Positions 7,016 through 12,409 of a stretch of DNA of 22,139 nucleotides are shown one piece after another. The stretch is from a virus. Under the pieces are notes generated by a model. The model did not search any database. It saw only the letters and a program-made list of their open reading frames with translations, and had not been told where the DNA came from. The first letter of the stretch is position 1. Every line of letters begins with the position of its first letter. The DNA is taken from the IMG/VR virus record IMGVR_UViG_3300036770_002446, positions 1 through 22,139 of that record. One strand, written 5' to 3'. The position numbers were made by a program, and so were the translations under genes.

Positions 7016-7618
7016 CTACTTAACACCTTTAGTTAATGTTGTATTAATAATGCCACCATCTTTCTTTCTAGTCTTAACATAATTTTTTAACATGGCACCT
7101 AGATCTTTAAATTCTCCTGTGCTTGCTTTATCTCTACCAAGTTGTCTAAACATTTCTGTAAATGTTGATCCTGATATTTCATCTTCTCCTGATTCTGGTT
7201 CTTTACGTGGAGTTCTTTTTTTAGAAGCCATACCCATATCTTCTACTTCTCGGATTACATTACCGCGAATACTAGATGCTGCACCTTCTGCATCTGGATC
7301 TGAATAGTTTCCTCTACCTTCTCTACCTCTGCGAACTGCTTCTTTAATTCTTTGACTTTTTTCTTCTGCTGTTAATCTTGGTTTAGTTTCTGTTACTTCT
7401 GTTTCTTTAATTTCTTCTGTAGGTTCTTTTCTCTTTGCAAGCAAAGATGATAGTCCTTCCATTTGTGGACTGATCATAGATAAAATCTTTTGTGATACGT
7501 CTGGATTGTTTTGTATAAATTTTTGTACTTGCTCGGATATTTCCATCAAACCGCGGCCCGCGATTGCAATGCCGACTGCTTCTGCAAATGGAAGTAAAAG
7601 AGGTGCTGCTATTGGCAT
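7016..7618 (-). CDS. Unknown late protein with hydrophobic N-terminus
   Basis: The protein has 200 residues. Residues 1-25 (MPIAAPLLLPFAEAVGIAIA) are hydrophobic enough for a membrane-inserting or ejected-protein segment, followed by an amphipathic helix to about 60. The middle (65-160) is charged and probably disordered, rich in Glu, Lys, Arg and Ser. The end holds FTEMFRQLGRDKASTGEFKD and KKDGGIINTTLTKG. It lies directly downstream of the large terminase and two bases before the next gene. I have seen similar N-termini beside portals in aquatic phages. Role unknown; an internal head protein is one possibility. Confidence 0.65.
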   Translation of the reverse strand: MPIAAPLLLPFAEAVGIAIAGRGLMEISEQVQKFIQNNPDVSQKILSMISPQMEGLSSLLAKRKEPTEEIKETEVTETKPRLTAEEKSQRIKEAVRRGREGRGNYSDPDAEGAASSIRGNVIREVEDMGMASKKRTPRKEPESGEDEISGSTFTEMFRQLGRDKASTGEFKDLGAMLKNYVKTRKKDGGIINTTLTKGVK

Positions 7619-7628
7619 AAATTATTCC

Positions 7629-9092
7629 TTAGTAATAAGTTCTCTCAACCGGTGGTATTGAATCTTCTTCATAGTCTTCTGGATGCGAAATAAAACCACC
7701 TTGTCTAAAACGCATTACTGCCTGAGTTGTGCTATCCACTAAATCGTCATTATCTCCATATGGAAATGCAGCACATTCCTCAACAACTTCTTCTGCCCAT
7801 TTTTCATCCGGCGCCCATACTAGTCCACTTTCAAAAATAGGAGCAACCGCATTTACCCTAGCATGTTTATCATTTCCTTTGCTAGGAGTGAAATTTATAA
7901 CAGGTATCCCCATTTTACGCAACTCATATGTAAGCGGCATACCAGAAGCCTTAGATTCTATAATAACCGTTTCAGGATTCCAATATCTATATTGTTCCAT
8001 AGCTTTTTTCTTTAGCTCAGGAAACTCCAATCTTTCCTTAACTGCATCTAATAATATTAAATTAGCAGGACTATCTTGGTCAGGATAGAATACACCCCAA
8101 GTAGTTATTGCAGAATAATCCGCAGTTTCCTTTTTTAAAAATGCAGTATCATAACTTTGTATGACATGTTGAAGTGGGGGAATATAATCCTTATTCCAAA
8201 CCTTCCACCATTCACGTTTGATTAAAGATCCTTCTTCAGCCGTTGGATTTTGCATCCATTGTGCATTCCATTTACCAACAGATAAAGATGCTTTAACACC
8301 TTCTAATTCTTCAAGCTTCCAATACTCTGGCCATACAGGTTTACCTGATGGTAGTATTGCAGGAAATTCTACAATCTCCCACCTATCTGATTTTAATTCT
8401 TTTTGAGATTTAAGTAACATGCCTGTTAAATCTTTCATGTTCCATCTTGTCATAACCAATACAATTGCTCCACCTGGTTGTAATCGCTGACGAGGTCCTG
8501 AGGTGTACCATTCATATGCACGTTCCATGGATTGCATGTTCAACGCATCTTGCTCTGAGTGTGGGTCATCGATGATAAGTAAATCCGCGCCGCGGCCCGT
8601 TATTGCCGAACCGACACCCGCTGCATAGTATTCTCCACCTTGTTCAGTTTCCCATTTACCAGCTGCCTGACTGTCTTCGCGTAATCTTGTTTCAAATACT
8701 TGTTTGTATTCTACGGAGTCCATTAAGTTTTTAGCTTTACGTCCAAAGCGGACCGCGAGTTCTGTAGTGTGAGTTGATTGAATAATTTTTAAATCTGGTT
8801 TTCTACCAATCATCCAAGCAGGAAGTAAGAACGATGCAAACTCAGACTTGGTATGTCTAGGTGGCATGTTAATAATTAATCGTTTGATTTCACCCTTGGC
8901 AAGTCTATTAAATTTTTCTGCTATAACTTTATGATGTTCGCCTTGTATAAACTCTGGCCAAACATGTTTAACAAAAACCATGAAGTCATCTTTGACTTTT
9001 GATTTGGTTTTCTTTTCAGAGAGTTTTAATGCAACATTTATAAATTCTTTACGTGCATCCGGTGGGAGCTTATTTAAAATATCTTGATTCAT
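7629..9092 (-). CDS. terL: Terminase large subunit (packaging ATPase and nuclease)
   Basis: The protein has 487 residues, normal for this family. It powers DNA translocation into the head and cuts the concatemer. ATPase motifs are seen: adenine-side N75-M76, Walker A PPRHTKS at 77-83, Walker B LLIIDD at 171-176, and the coupling motif VMTRWN at 213-218. The RNase H-like nuclease domain has acidic residues at D314 (SYDTA), E379 (IIESKASG) and D450/D453 (DDLVDS). All catalytic residues appear intact. It is the first gene of the leftward late module. There is no clear ribosome site before the ATG at 9092. The small subunit is at 15121-15645 on the opposite strand, an unusual separation. Confidence 0.93.
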   Translation of the reverse strand: MNQDILNKLPPDARKEFINVALKLSEKKTKSKVKDDFMVFVKHVWPEFIQGEHHKVIAEKFNRLAKGEIKRLIINMPPRHTKSEFASFLLPAWMIGRKPDLKIIQSTHTTELAVRFGRKAKNLMDSVEYKQVFETRLREDSQAAGKWETEQGGEYYAAGVGSAITGRGADLLIIDDPHSEQDALNMQSMERAYEWYTSGPRQRLQPGGAIVLVMTRWNMKDLTGMLLKSQKELKSDRWEIVEFPAILPSGKPVWPEYWKLEELEGVKASLSVGKWNAQWMQNPTAEEGSLIKREWWKVWNKDYIPPLQHVIQSYDTAFLKKETADYSAITTWGVFYPDQDSPANLILLDAVKERLEFPELKKKAMEQYRYWNPETVIIESKASGMPLTYELRKMGIPVINFTPSKGNDKHARVNAVAPIFESGLVWAPDEKWAEEVVEECAAFPYGDNDDLVDSTTQAVMRFRQGGFISHPEDYEEDSIPPVERTYY

Positions 9093-9233
9093 AAAAAAAT
9101 TTTGCAGAATTTTTTAGGCTCTGTTTTTGTATCAATTTCATTTTTTTAGGGTTCGCCTATAAAATTTTTTTGATATTTTTATTGTAATGCCATTTACTAT
9201 TTTTAGCAAGTGTATGTCTAAAACTCGGGTAAA

Positions 9234-9256
9234 GGGTGGGCCCGAAGGACCCAAGC
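9234..9256 (+). repeat. R-box copy 1 (short form)
   Basis: Reads GGGTGGGCCC followed by eight bases and CAAGC. It lacks one GGGT unit compared with copies 2, 4 and 5 and is the most divergent of five copies (9234, 9327, 10733, 10769, 10847), all in the same orientation and all outside genes. Confidence 0.6.
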
Positions 9257-9326
9257 TACAAAAAAAGGGGGTGGGGGGTCATACAACATCTAGTATACGA
9301 ATCGTCTTGGGACCTCTATGGATTGT

Positions 9327-9353
9327 GGGTGGGTGGGCCCTACGTTCGCAAGC
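9327..9353 (+). repeat. R-box copy 2
   Basis: A 27-base unit: GGGTGGGTGGGCCC, eight variable bases, CAAGC. It is followed five bases later by the palindrome at 9359-9375, in the same order as copy 5 and its palindrome at the other end of the operon. Confidence 0.75.
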
Positions 9354-9358
9354 AGAGG

Positions 9359-9375
9359 TGCGGCATGATGTCGCA
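9359..9375. repeat. Palindrome TGCGGCATGATGTCGCA
   Basis: A 17-base near-palindrome that matches the one at 10890-10906 at 15 of 17 positions. Extending one base outwards gives GTGCG/CGCAC arms. Both copies lie just downstream of an R-box, suggesting a duplicated regulatory module or a protein-binding site. Confidence 0.6.
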
Positions 9376-9466
9376 CCACTACATATGGTGTGTTAATAAA
9401 AAGATATTGCTTGACACTATTCTGACCACGGCCCGTGGATCGCTGTGGATAATTAAATATACTTAC

Positions 9467-9497
9467 TTGACCTATTAGTATTCATATGCATTATAAG
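9467..9497 (+). promoter_or_regulatory. Promoter of the ribozyme operon
   Basis: TTGACC, 19 bases, TATAAG. Five of six bases match consensus in each box; the spacer is two bases longer than ideal. A start near 9504 would leave a 20-25 base leader with the AGAAAGGAAA ribosome site before the ATG at 9527. It is the only good rightward promoter candidate before the four-gene operon. Confidence 0.5.
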
Positions 9498-9526
9498 GGT
9501 AAGTAAACAAATAGAAAGGAAAACAA

Positions 9527-9916
9527 ATGGCACTACAATTCGATTACACCAAGGTTGCTAACTATAGTAAGTTTAATGACCTTGATCATAAAGATGCATC
9601 TCGATTCGCTTGGGTATTAGCCGCAGTTGATATGAACGAAATTACTAAAAGTAATATTGATGAGATTGCTTTTAGATTAAAGTTCGCTGAGCAATGCGGA
9701 GAAAACTTTTTAATCGGTTCGGTTTCAATTGGTTTAATGAAAGCAACACTTAGATCTTACATTGGATTTAAAACAAATGTAAGAACGGAAACTAGAAAAG
9801 CATATATGTTAAAAATTATGCGAATGGTTGAAAATAAAACAACAGAACTTTTTAAAAAAAAACCATTAAACAATATGGCTGATGACAAAGTTCATCAACA
9901 ATTATTCGGTATATAA
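9527..9916 (+). CDS. Unknown protein, first gene of ribozyme operon
   Basis: The protein has 129 residues behind an AGAAAGGAAA ribosome site. It is polar and mainly helical, with no membrane segment. Recognisable stretches are FNDLDHKDASRFAWVLAAVD (18-37), an IDEIAFRLKFAEQCGENFLI helix and a basic AYMLKIMRMVENKTTELFKKK helix (about 91-111). I do not recognise a family. The stop codon is followed on the very next base by the first hammerhead ribozyme, so self-cleavage would leave this mRNA ending in the ribozyme's stem III hairpin. Confidence 0.8.
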   Translation: MALQFDYTKVANYSKFNDLDHKDASRFAWVLAAVDMNEITKSNIDEIAFRLKFAEQCGENFLIGSVSIGLMKATLRSYIGFKTNVRTETRKAYMLKIMRMVENKTTELFKKKPLNNMADDKVHQQLFGI

Positions 9917-9970
9917 GATCGAAACGCCCCAATTGGGGCGTCCATCGTTTAATACGATGCTGATGAGATC
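9917..9970 (+). ncRNA. Type II hammerhead ribozyme, copy 1
   Basis: All elements of the self-cleaving fold are present in circular order with stem II open. Stem II: GATC 9917-9920 with GATC 9967-9970. Core: GAAA 9921-9924. Stem III: CGCCCC 9925-9930, loop AATT, GGGGCG 9935-9940. Cleavage site: T9941-C9942 (a GUC triplet, cut after C9942; A9924 pairs with U9941). Stem I: CATCGT 9943-9948, loop TTAAT, ACGATG 9954-9959. Core: CTGATGA 9960-9966. Every invariant core base is intact. It starts directly after the stop codon of the previous gene and ends 21 bases before the next ATG. Paired changes relative to copy 2 (10214-10267) support the fold. Activity is inferred from the family. Confidence 0.95.
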
Positions 9971-9991
9971 AGAAACTAAAAAGGAGAATAA

Positions 9992-10213
9992 ATGAAAGAG
10001 CATATAATAATAACTGATGACAAAGGGGTTGAACATATATTCCACGATCTAAAAGAATTAATAAATTATTTAGATAGTTTTAAAATGTCCTTCCTACCAG
10101 ATAACTTTAGCTATGAAATAAAAACAAATAAACTTGATGACTTAGGTTTTAAAAAAGAAGTTATAAGCGAAGGCATTACTTGCTTTACTTTAGACAGTAA
10201 AAATTTTAGATAA
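9992..10213 (+). CDS. Unknown 73-residue protein between two ribozymes
   Basis: The protein has 73 residues, acidic to neutral. It starts MKEHIIITDDKGVEHIFHDL and has alternating beta/helix character: IIITDDKGVEHIF as a hairpin, LKELINYLDSF as a helix, then FSYEIKTN and a C-terminal GITCFTLDSKNF strand. No family is recognised. AAGGAG lies seven bases before the ATG. It is the only gene on the 297-base RNA that cleavage at both hammerheads would release, so its message would be monocistronic with a hairpin at each end. It may need different stability or dosage from its neighbours. Confidence 0.8.
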   Translation: MKEHIIITDDKGVEHIFHDLKELINYLDSFKMSFLPDNFSYEIKTNKLDDLGFKKEVISEGITCFTLDSKNFR

Positions 10214-10267
10214 GATCGAAACGGCCCAATTGGGCCGTCCACCGTTTATTACGGTGCTGATGAGATC
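10214..10267 (+). ncRNA. Type II hammerhead ribozyme, copy 2
   Basis: Same layout as copy 1, again beginning on the base after a stop codon. Stem II GATC 10214-10217 with GATC 10264-10267; GAAA 10218-10221; stem III CGGCCC 10222-10227, AATT, GGGCCG 10232-10237; cleavage triplet ending T10238-C10239; stem I CACCGT 10240-10245, loop TTATT, ACGGTG 10251-10256; CTGATGA 10257-10263. It differs from copy 1 at five positions. Four form two compensatory pair changes (C-G to G-C in stem III, U-A to C-G in stem I) and one is in the stem I loop. The core and flanks (AGAAAC after stem II) are unchanged. This covariation is strong evidence for selected RNA structure. Confidence 0.95.
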
Positions 10268-10288
10268 AGAAACAAGAAAGGAAAGAAA

Positions 10289-10462
10289 ATGGAGTTAATA
10301 GTTGAGAAAAAAAGCGTCTACGGTAATCAGTTAGTTTACCCTATATGCAACAAGGCAAAACTATTCGCATCAATTTCTGGTAATAAAACTTTATTGCCAG
10401 AGGTTATCGAATCAATAAAAAAGTTAGGTTATAAGTTAACAACAAAACAGGAGGTACTATGA
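10289..10462 (+). CDS. 57-residue conserved-type small protein
   Basis: A short gene with AAGGAAA before ATG 10289. The protein contains VYGNQLVYPICNKAKLFA, then SGNKTLLPEVIESIKKLGY. I recognise the order VYGN.L.YP.C..A..FA..(S/T)G.KTL....(I/L)..I..LGY as a small unassigned family found widely in proteobacteria and their phages. Its TGA overlaps the next ATG (ATGA) and an AGGAGG ribosome site lies within its last codons, so the two genes are coupled. Its message would start at the second ribozyme cut and carry the stem I hairpin at its 5' end. Confidence 0.75.
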   Translation: MELIVEKKSVYGNQLVYPICNKAKLFASISGNKTLLPEVIESIKKLGYKLTTKQEVL

Positions 10463-10650
10463 GATCATACCAAGGCTGGAACATTAACAGCCCAGAAAGC
10501 AAAGACGGCAATTGGAGCGTTATTCTAGAGCATAAGCATAGCACTAGAACTCACTTCATAAACTTAAAGAATACCTTAACACTAAAAGAGGTTGAAACTT
10601 TAATATACGATACAATAGACGGCTTAGTCGAGGAAGAATCTAAGCGATAA
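10459..10650 (+). CDS. Unknown 63-residue protein, last gene of ribozyme operon
   Basis: The protein has 63 residues. It starts MRSYQGWNINSPESKDGNWS, continues as strands (WSVILEHKHSTRTHFI) and ends in an acidic helix (KEVETLIYDTIDGLVEEES). The start is set by AGGAGG six bases upstream and the ATGA overlap. The strand-strand-helix order is compatible with a small alpha/beta fold, but no family is recognised. A Rho-independent terminator follows 13 bases after the stop, closing the operon. Confidence 0.75.
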   Translation: MRSYQGWNINSPESKDGNWSVILEHKHSTRTHFINLKNTLTLKEVETLIYDTIDGLVEEESKR

Positions 10651-10662
10651 GACAATCACTAT

Positions 10663-10699
10663 CCACGGGTCGAGATCATCGGCCCGTGGTTTTTCTTTT
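10663..10699 (+). terminator. Rho-independent terminator of ribozyme operon
   Basis: Stem CCACGGG 10663-10669 with CCCGTGG 10683-10689, a 13-base loop and a T-rich tail (TTTTTCTTTT). It sits 13 bases after the last stop codon. Confidence 0.85.
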
Positions 10700-10732
10700 A
10701 TTTAAAATCAAAAAAATCGAGGAGGAGGGAGA

Positions 10733-10755
10733 GGGAGGGCCCGTAGTGCGCAAGC
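10733..10755 (+). repeat. R-box copy 3 (short form)
   Basis: GGGAGGGCCC, eight bases, CAAGC. One of the four G of the T-spaced form is changed (GGGA rather than GGGT), and the first GGGT unit is replaced by a looser GA/G-rich run. Confidence 0.6.
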
Positions 10756-10768
10756 GTTATTTTTTTAA

Positions 10769-10795
10769 GGGTGGGTGGGCCCATAGTGCACAAGC
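10769..10795 (+). repeat. R-box copy 4
   Basis: Full 27-base form: GGGTGGGTGGGCCC, eight bases, CAAGC. It begins 13 bases after copy 3 ends. Confidence 0.75.
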
Positions 10796-10812
10796 ATCAA
10801 ATACAAGCGGCC

Positions 10813-10842
10813 CGCGAATCGGTGTTCGCGTTTTGTTTTTTT
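10813..10842 (+). terminator. Second Rho-independent terminator
   Basis: Stem CGCGAA 10813-10818 with TTCGCG 10825-10830, loop TCGGTG, then TTTTGTTTTTTT. It is a classic intrinsic terminator lying between R-box copies 4 and 5, implying that transcription reaches or begins in this repeat block. Confidence 0.75.
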
Positions 10843-10846
10843 CTTC

Positions 10847-10873
10847 GGGTGGGTGGGCCCTTGGCGCACAAGC
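10847..10873 (+). repeat. R-box copy 5
   Basis: Full 27-base form, GGGTGGGTGGGCCC then eight bases and CAAGC, followed 16 bases later by the palindrome at 10889-10907, the same order as copy 2. Confidence 0.75.
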
Positions 10874-10888
10874 ACAATTTTTAGTTGT

Positions 10889-10907
10889 ATGCGACATTAT
10901 GTCGCAT
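10889..10907. repeat. Palindrome ATGCGAC-ATTAT-GTCGCAT
   Basis: Seven-base perfect arms around ATTAT. The inner 17 bases match 9359-9375 at 15 positions. Candidate protein-binding site or hairpin. Confidence 0.6.
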
Positions 10908-10973
10908 TGACAGCGGCGCGCGGTTATGCAAACGCGAAGCGTGGCCGGCGATGCGCCGGAGCGTGCGGCGCAA

Positions 10974-11351
10974 TTATTTTTGGTTGATTAAAATTTTTGT
11001 AATTAGTTTATAATCGTCCACGGCTAGCGGTACGGCTTTGTCTATTCCTATGATTAGATTATTTATTTCAGAGGAGCTAAAAAGTTTTAGAGTGGATTGA
11101 GAGGCGCGGAGCGCTTGTTCGACTAATATAAAATTCCGCTCATTTCTGGTTGTATGAAATAGTATTTGATGAGGGGAAAATTTGACTTTATTTGATTGAG
11201 TGAATTTTAATTCCACCATAAAAAACCCGCATAAATTATTATATCCGAGCAAATCTGGTACGCCAAAATTGATATAACTTTCAAGCCTAGTCCATAAAAT
11301 AGACGGCGTGTTTTTCTTGAATTTTTGATATAATTTTGTCTCTGGTTTCAC
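10974..11351 (-). CDS. PD-(D/E)XK nuclease (VRR-NUC / resolvase-like)
   Basis: The protein has 125 residues. It carries the nuclease signature: E24 in TRLES, D33 in GVPD, then E47-x-K49 in FFMVELKF, followed by SPHQILFH, a common helix in this group. Such small phage nucleases cut branched or host DNA during replication or recombination. The best start is GTG at 11351, giving MKPETKLYQKFKK as in relatives; an ATG 7 bases upstream is out of frame and stops after about 23 codons. There is no clear ribosome site, and the start codon lies inside a strong hairpin (11342-11378). It is the last gene of a three-gene leftward operon. Confidence 0.8.
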   Translation of the reverse strand: MKPETKLYQKFKKNTPSILWTRLESYINFGVPDLLGYNNLCGFFMVELKFTQSNKVKFSPHQILFHTTRNERNFILVEQALRASQSTLKLFSSSEINNLIIGIDKAVPLAVDDYKLITKILINQK

Positions 11352-11378
11352 CGTACATTAGCTGTACAGTAAAACCAG
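11342..11378 (-). promoter_or_regulatory. Hairpin covering the nuclease start codon
   Basis: On the minus-strand RNA, 15 bases (11378-11364) pair with 15 bases (11356-11342) around a 7-base loop, using 13 Watson-Crick and two G-U pairs. On the plus strand the same two positions would be mismatches, so the pairing suits the nuclease mRNA. The GTG start (11351-11349) is inside the 3' arm. Probable translational control; alternatively an operator. Confidence 0.6.
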
Positions 11379-11390
11379 AAATCAGTCAAT

Positions 11391-11591
11391 TTATGAGGCG
11401 ATTTTTATATCTTCTATTGTTTTTTCATTAAAAGAAATAACAAAAAAAGTATAGTTTTTATCACTATTTAAAAGCTTATGCGCTTCTAATTTTTTTTGCG
11501 CCTCTAATATATTATTTTCAACGCTTTCGCAATCATAGCGGGGTATTGCTCCGCTAATTTGCCATTTTTTAACTATCATATATTGCAACAT
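11391..11591 (-). CDS. Unknown 66-residue protein
   Basis: The protein has 66 residues and starts one base after the stop of the upstream gene. Its visible layout is a strand (YMIVKKWQI), a DCESVENNILEAQKKLEAHKL helix and YTFFVISFNEKT strand, a compact alpha/beta order. No family is recognised. It lies in the leftward operon with the nuclease and shares the promoter near 12280-12306. Confidence 0.65.
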   Translation of the reverse strand: MLQYMIVKKWQISGAIPRYDCESVENNILEAQKKLEAHKLLNSDKNYTFFVISFNEKTIEDIKIAS

Positions 11592-11592
11592 T

Positions 11593-12210
11593 TTAAGCCC
11601 TATTTTCTGTTGCTTGTTTTAAATGTTGTACTTGTATAGCGTTTTTCTTATCCCAGACAATGCCTAGCGGCTTAAATATGCTTGTAAGTACCGCCGGTAA
11701 TTCGTCCGGAATGCCCGTCTCAAATATTTGATTGATTGCGCTTTGTTTATAAAGCTTCAATTGTTTCACTTTTTGACCTTGAGGCGTTTTTTCAGCTTCT
11801 TTTGCGGCCAAAGTTGAAGCCCATAGTCTTAATTGTTCGCGGCAATCTTCGGGCGATATTCCTTTGTCTCTTCCATATCCCGAAGAGTTATAATTGATTG
11901 TGCCCTTGTCCCTATCTTTAAAACGATAATCAAGTTTTTCTTTTAAAGTTGAGGATGTAGCATTTTTGCTAAAAAATGTTTTAGCTTTACGCTGTACTAT
12001 TTCAAGATTTTGGAAAGCGTTTTCCAATTCCTTGATAATAATGTCAGCTTTTATTTTTTTAGCTAGCTTCATTTCAGCGGCTTCAGTCAATTCAGCAATA
12101 ACTGATTTTTGAAGCAATTCCGCCTCTTCAATAAGCGGGTTGATTTCATTAGATACCCGTTGCTTCAAGTGCTCTAATTGAAATTTAGTCATAAACCTAG
12201 TTTTTGACAT
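11593..12210 (-). CDS. Unknown 205-residue helical protein
   Basis: The protein has 205 residues, first gene of the leftward operon. Residues 1-90 form long charged helices with coiled-coil character (rich in Glu, Lys, Ala and Leu). A loop DYRFKDRDKGTINYNSSGYG follows, then an EDCREQLRLWASTLAAKEAEK helix and a basic middle, ending in a mixed domain. ATG 12210 is used, with AAAGGAT about 13 bases upstream; an in-frame ATG six codons in is an alternative. No family is recognised. The divergent control region at 12211-12409 would regulate it. Confidence 0.75.
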   Translation of the reverse strand: MSKTRFMTKFQLEHLKQRVSNEINPLIEEAELLQKSVIAELTEAAEMKLAKKIKADIIIKELENAFQNLEIVQRKAKTFFSKNATSSTLKEKLDYRFKDRDKGTINYNSSGYGRDKGISPEDCREQLRLWASTLAAKEAEKTPQGQKVKQLKLYKQSAINQIFETGIPDELPAVLTSIFKPLGIVWDKKNAIQVQHLKQATENRA

Positions 12211-12241
12211 AGTTTATATTATCCTTTCATATTGTTAGTTG

Positions 12242-12270
12242 TCTTTTAATTAACCTATTTAATTAAAAGA
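12242..12270. promoter_or_regulatory. 12-bp inverted repeat, probable operator
   Basis: TCTTTTAATTAA, five bases, TTAATTAAAAGA: a perfect inverted repeat between the two divergent genes, lying in the leader of the leftward operon just after its predicted -10. No T-tract follows, so a repressor site is likelier than a terminator. Confidence 0.5.
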
Positions 12271-12279
12271 TATTTATTA

Positions 12280-12306
12280 TTTATAATACCTTGAAATACT
12301 TGTCAA
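12280..12306 (-). promoter_or_regulatory. Leftward promoter candidate
   Basis: TTGACA (12306-12301) with TATAAA (12285-12280) at a short 15-base spacing, or TAAATA at 17. It overlaps the first rightward promoter, so the two directions probably compete. Confidence 0.35.
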
Positions 12307-12318
12307 TGGGATTATATA
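12291..12318 (+). promoter_or_regulatory. Rightward early promoter 1
   Basis: TTGAAA, 16 bases, TATATA, with the -10 embedded in TGGGATTATATAGGAT, a 16-base sequence repeated exactly at promoter 2. Confidence 0.45.
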
Positions 12319-12330
12319 GGATTAGTTAGT

Positions 12331-12359
12331 TGAAGATTAGGCGGGATTGTGGATAAGTC
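12331..12359. repeat. Hairpin between the two rightward promoters
   Basis: GGCGGGATT pairs with AGTCCCGCC across TGTGGATA near 12340-12364 (one wobble). A GC-rich inverted repeat placed between two promoters, possibly an operator. Position is approximate by a few bases. Confidence 0.35.
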
Positions 12360-12373
12360 CCGCCTATTTAGTA

Positions 12374-12402
12374 TTGACTTTAAAATTAGATGGGATTATA
12401 TA
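12374..12402 (+). promoter_or_regulatory. Rightward early promoter 2
   Basis: TTGACT, 17 bases, TATATA, again inside TGGGATTATATAGGAT. The -10 ends only seven bases before the ATG at 12410, so the transcript would begin at or within a base or two of the start codon (leaderless). Confidence 0.55.
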
Positions 12403-12409
12403 GGATAGT

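Larger units (their letters stand above)
9093..9526. other. Divergent non-coding block with GC-rich repeats
   Basis: This 434-base gap separates the leftward terminase gene from the rightward ribozyme operon. The left third is A/T-rich. From about 9225 the composition changes sharply to G-rich, with two copies of the GGGTGGG-CCC box, a run of G5-T-G6 near 9267, the palindrome at 9359-9375, a small CCACGG-C-CCGTGG palindrome (9426-9438), and a rightward promoter at the right end. Reading frames crossing it lack ribosome sites and cut through the repeats, so I treat it as regulatory or origin DNA. Confidence 0.6.
10700..10973. other. GC-rich convergent non-coding block
   Basis: Between the rightward operon and the leftward nuclease gene. 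It holds R-box copies 3-5, a second terminator, the second TGCGACAT palindrome, and a GC-rich stretch (10912-10972) with the hairpin CCGGCG-ATG-CGCCGG at 10945-10959, possibly a leftward end structure though without a U-run. No credible gene is seen. Its repeat content mirrors that of 9225-9440. Confidence 0.6.

Noticed and set aside
9327-9340. G-quadruplex at the R-box
   Set aside because: Each full box has only three GGG runs, so a single-copy four-run quadruplex is not formed; multi-copy folding remains open.
9187-9478. Open frames across the G-rich block
   Set aside because: They lack ribosome sites, cross the repeats and give low-complexity Gly/Trp-rich products.
10686-10910. Frame through R-boxes 3-5
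   Set aside because: It runs through two terminators and three repeat copies; the start lies inside a terminator stem.
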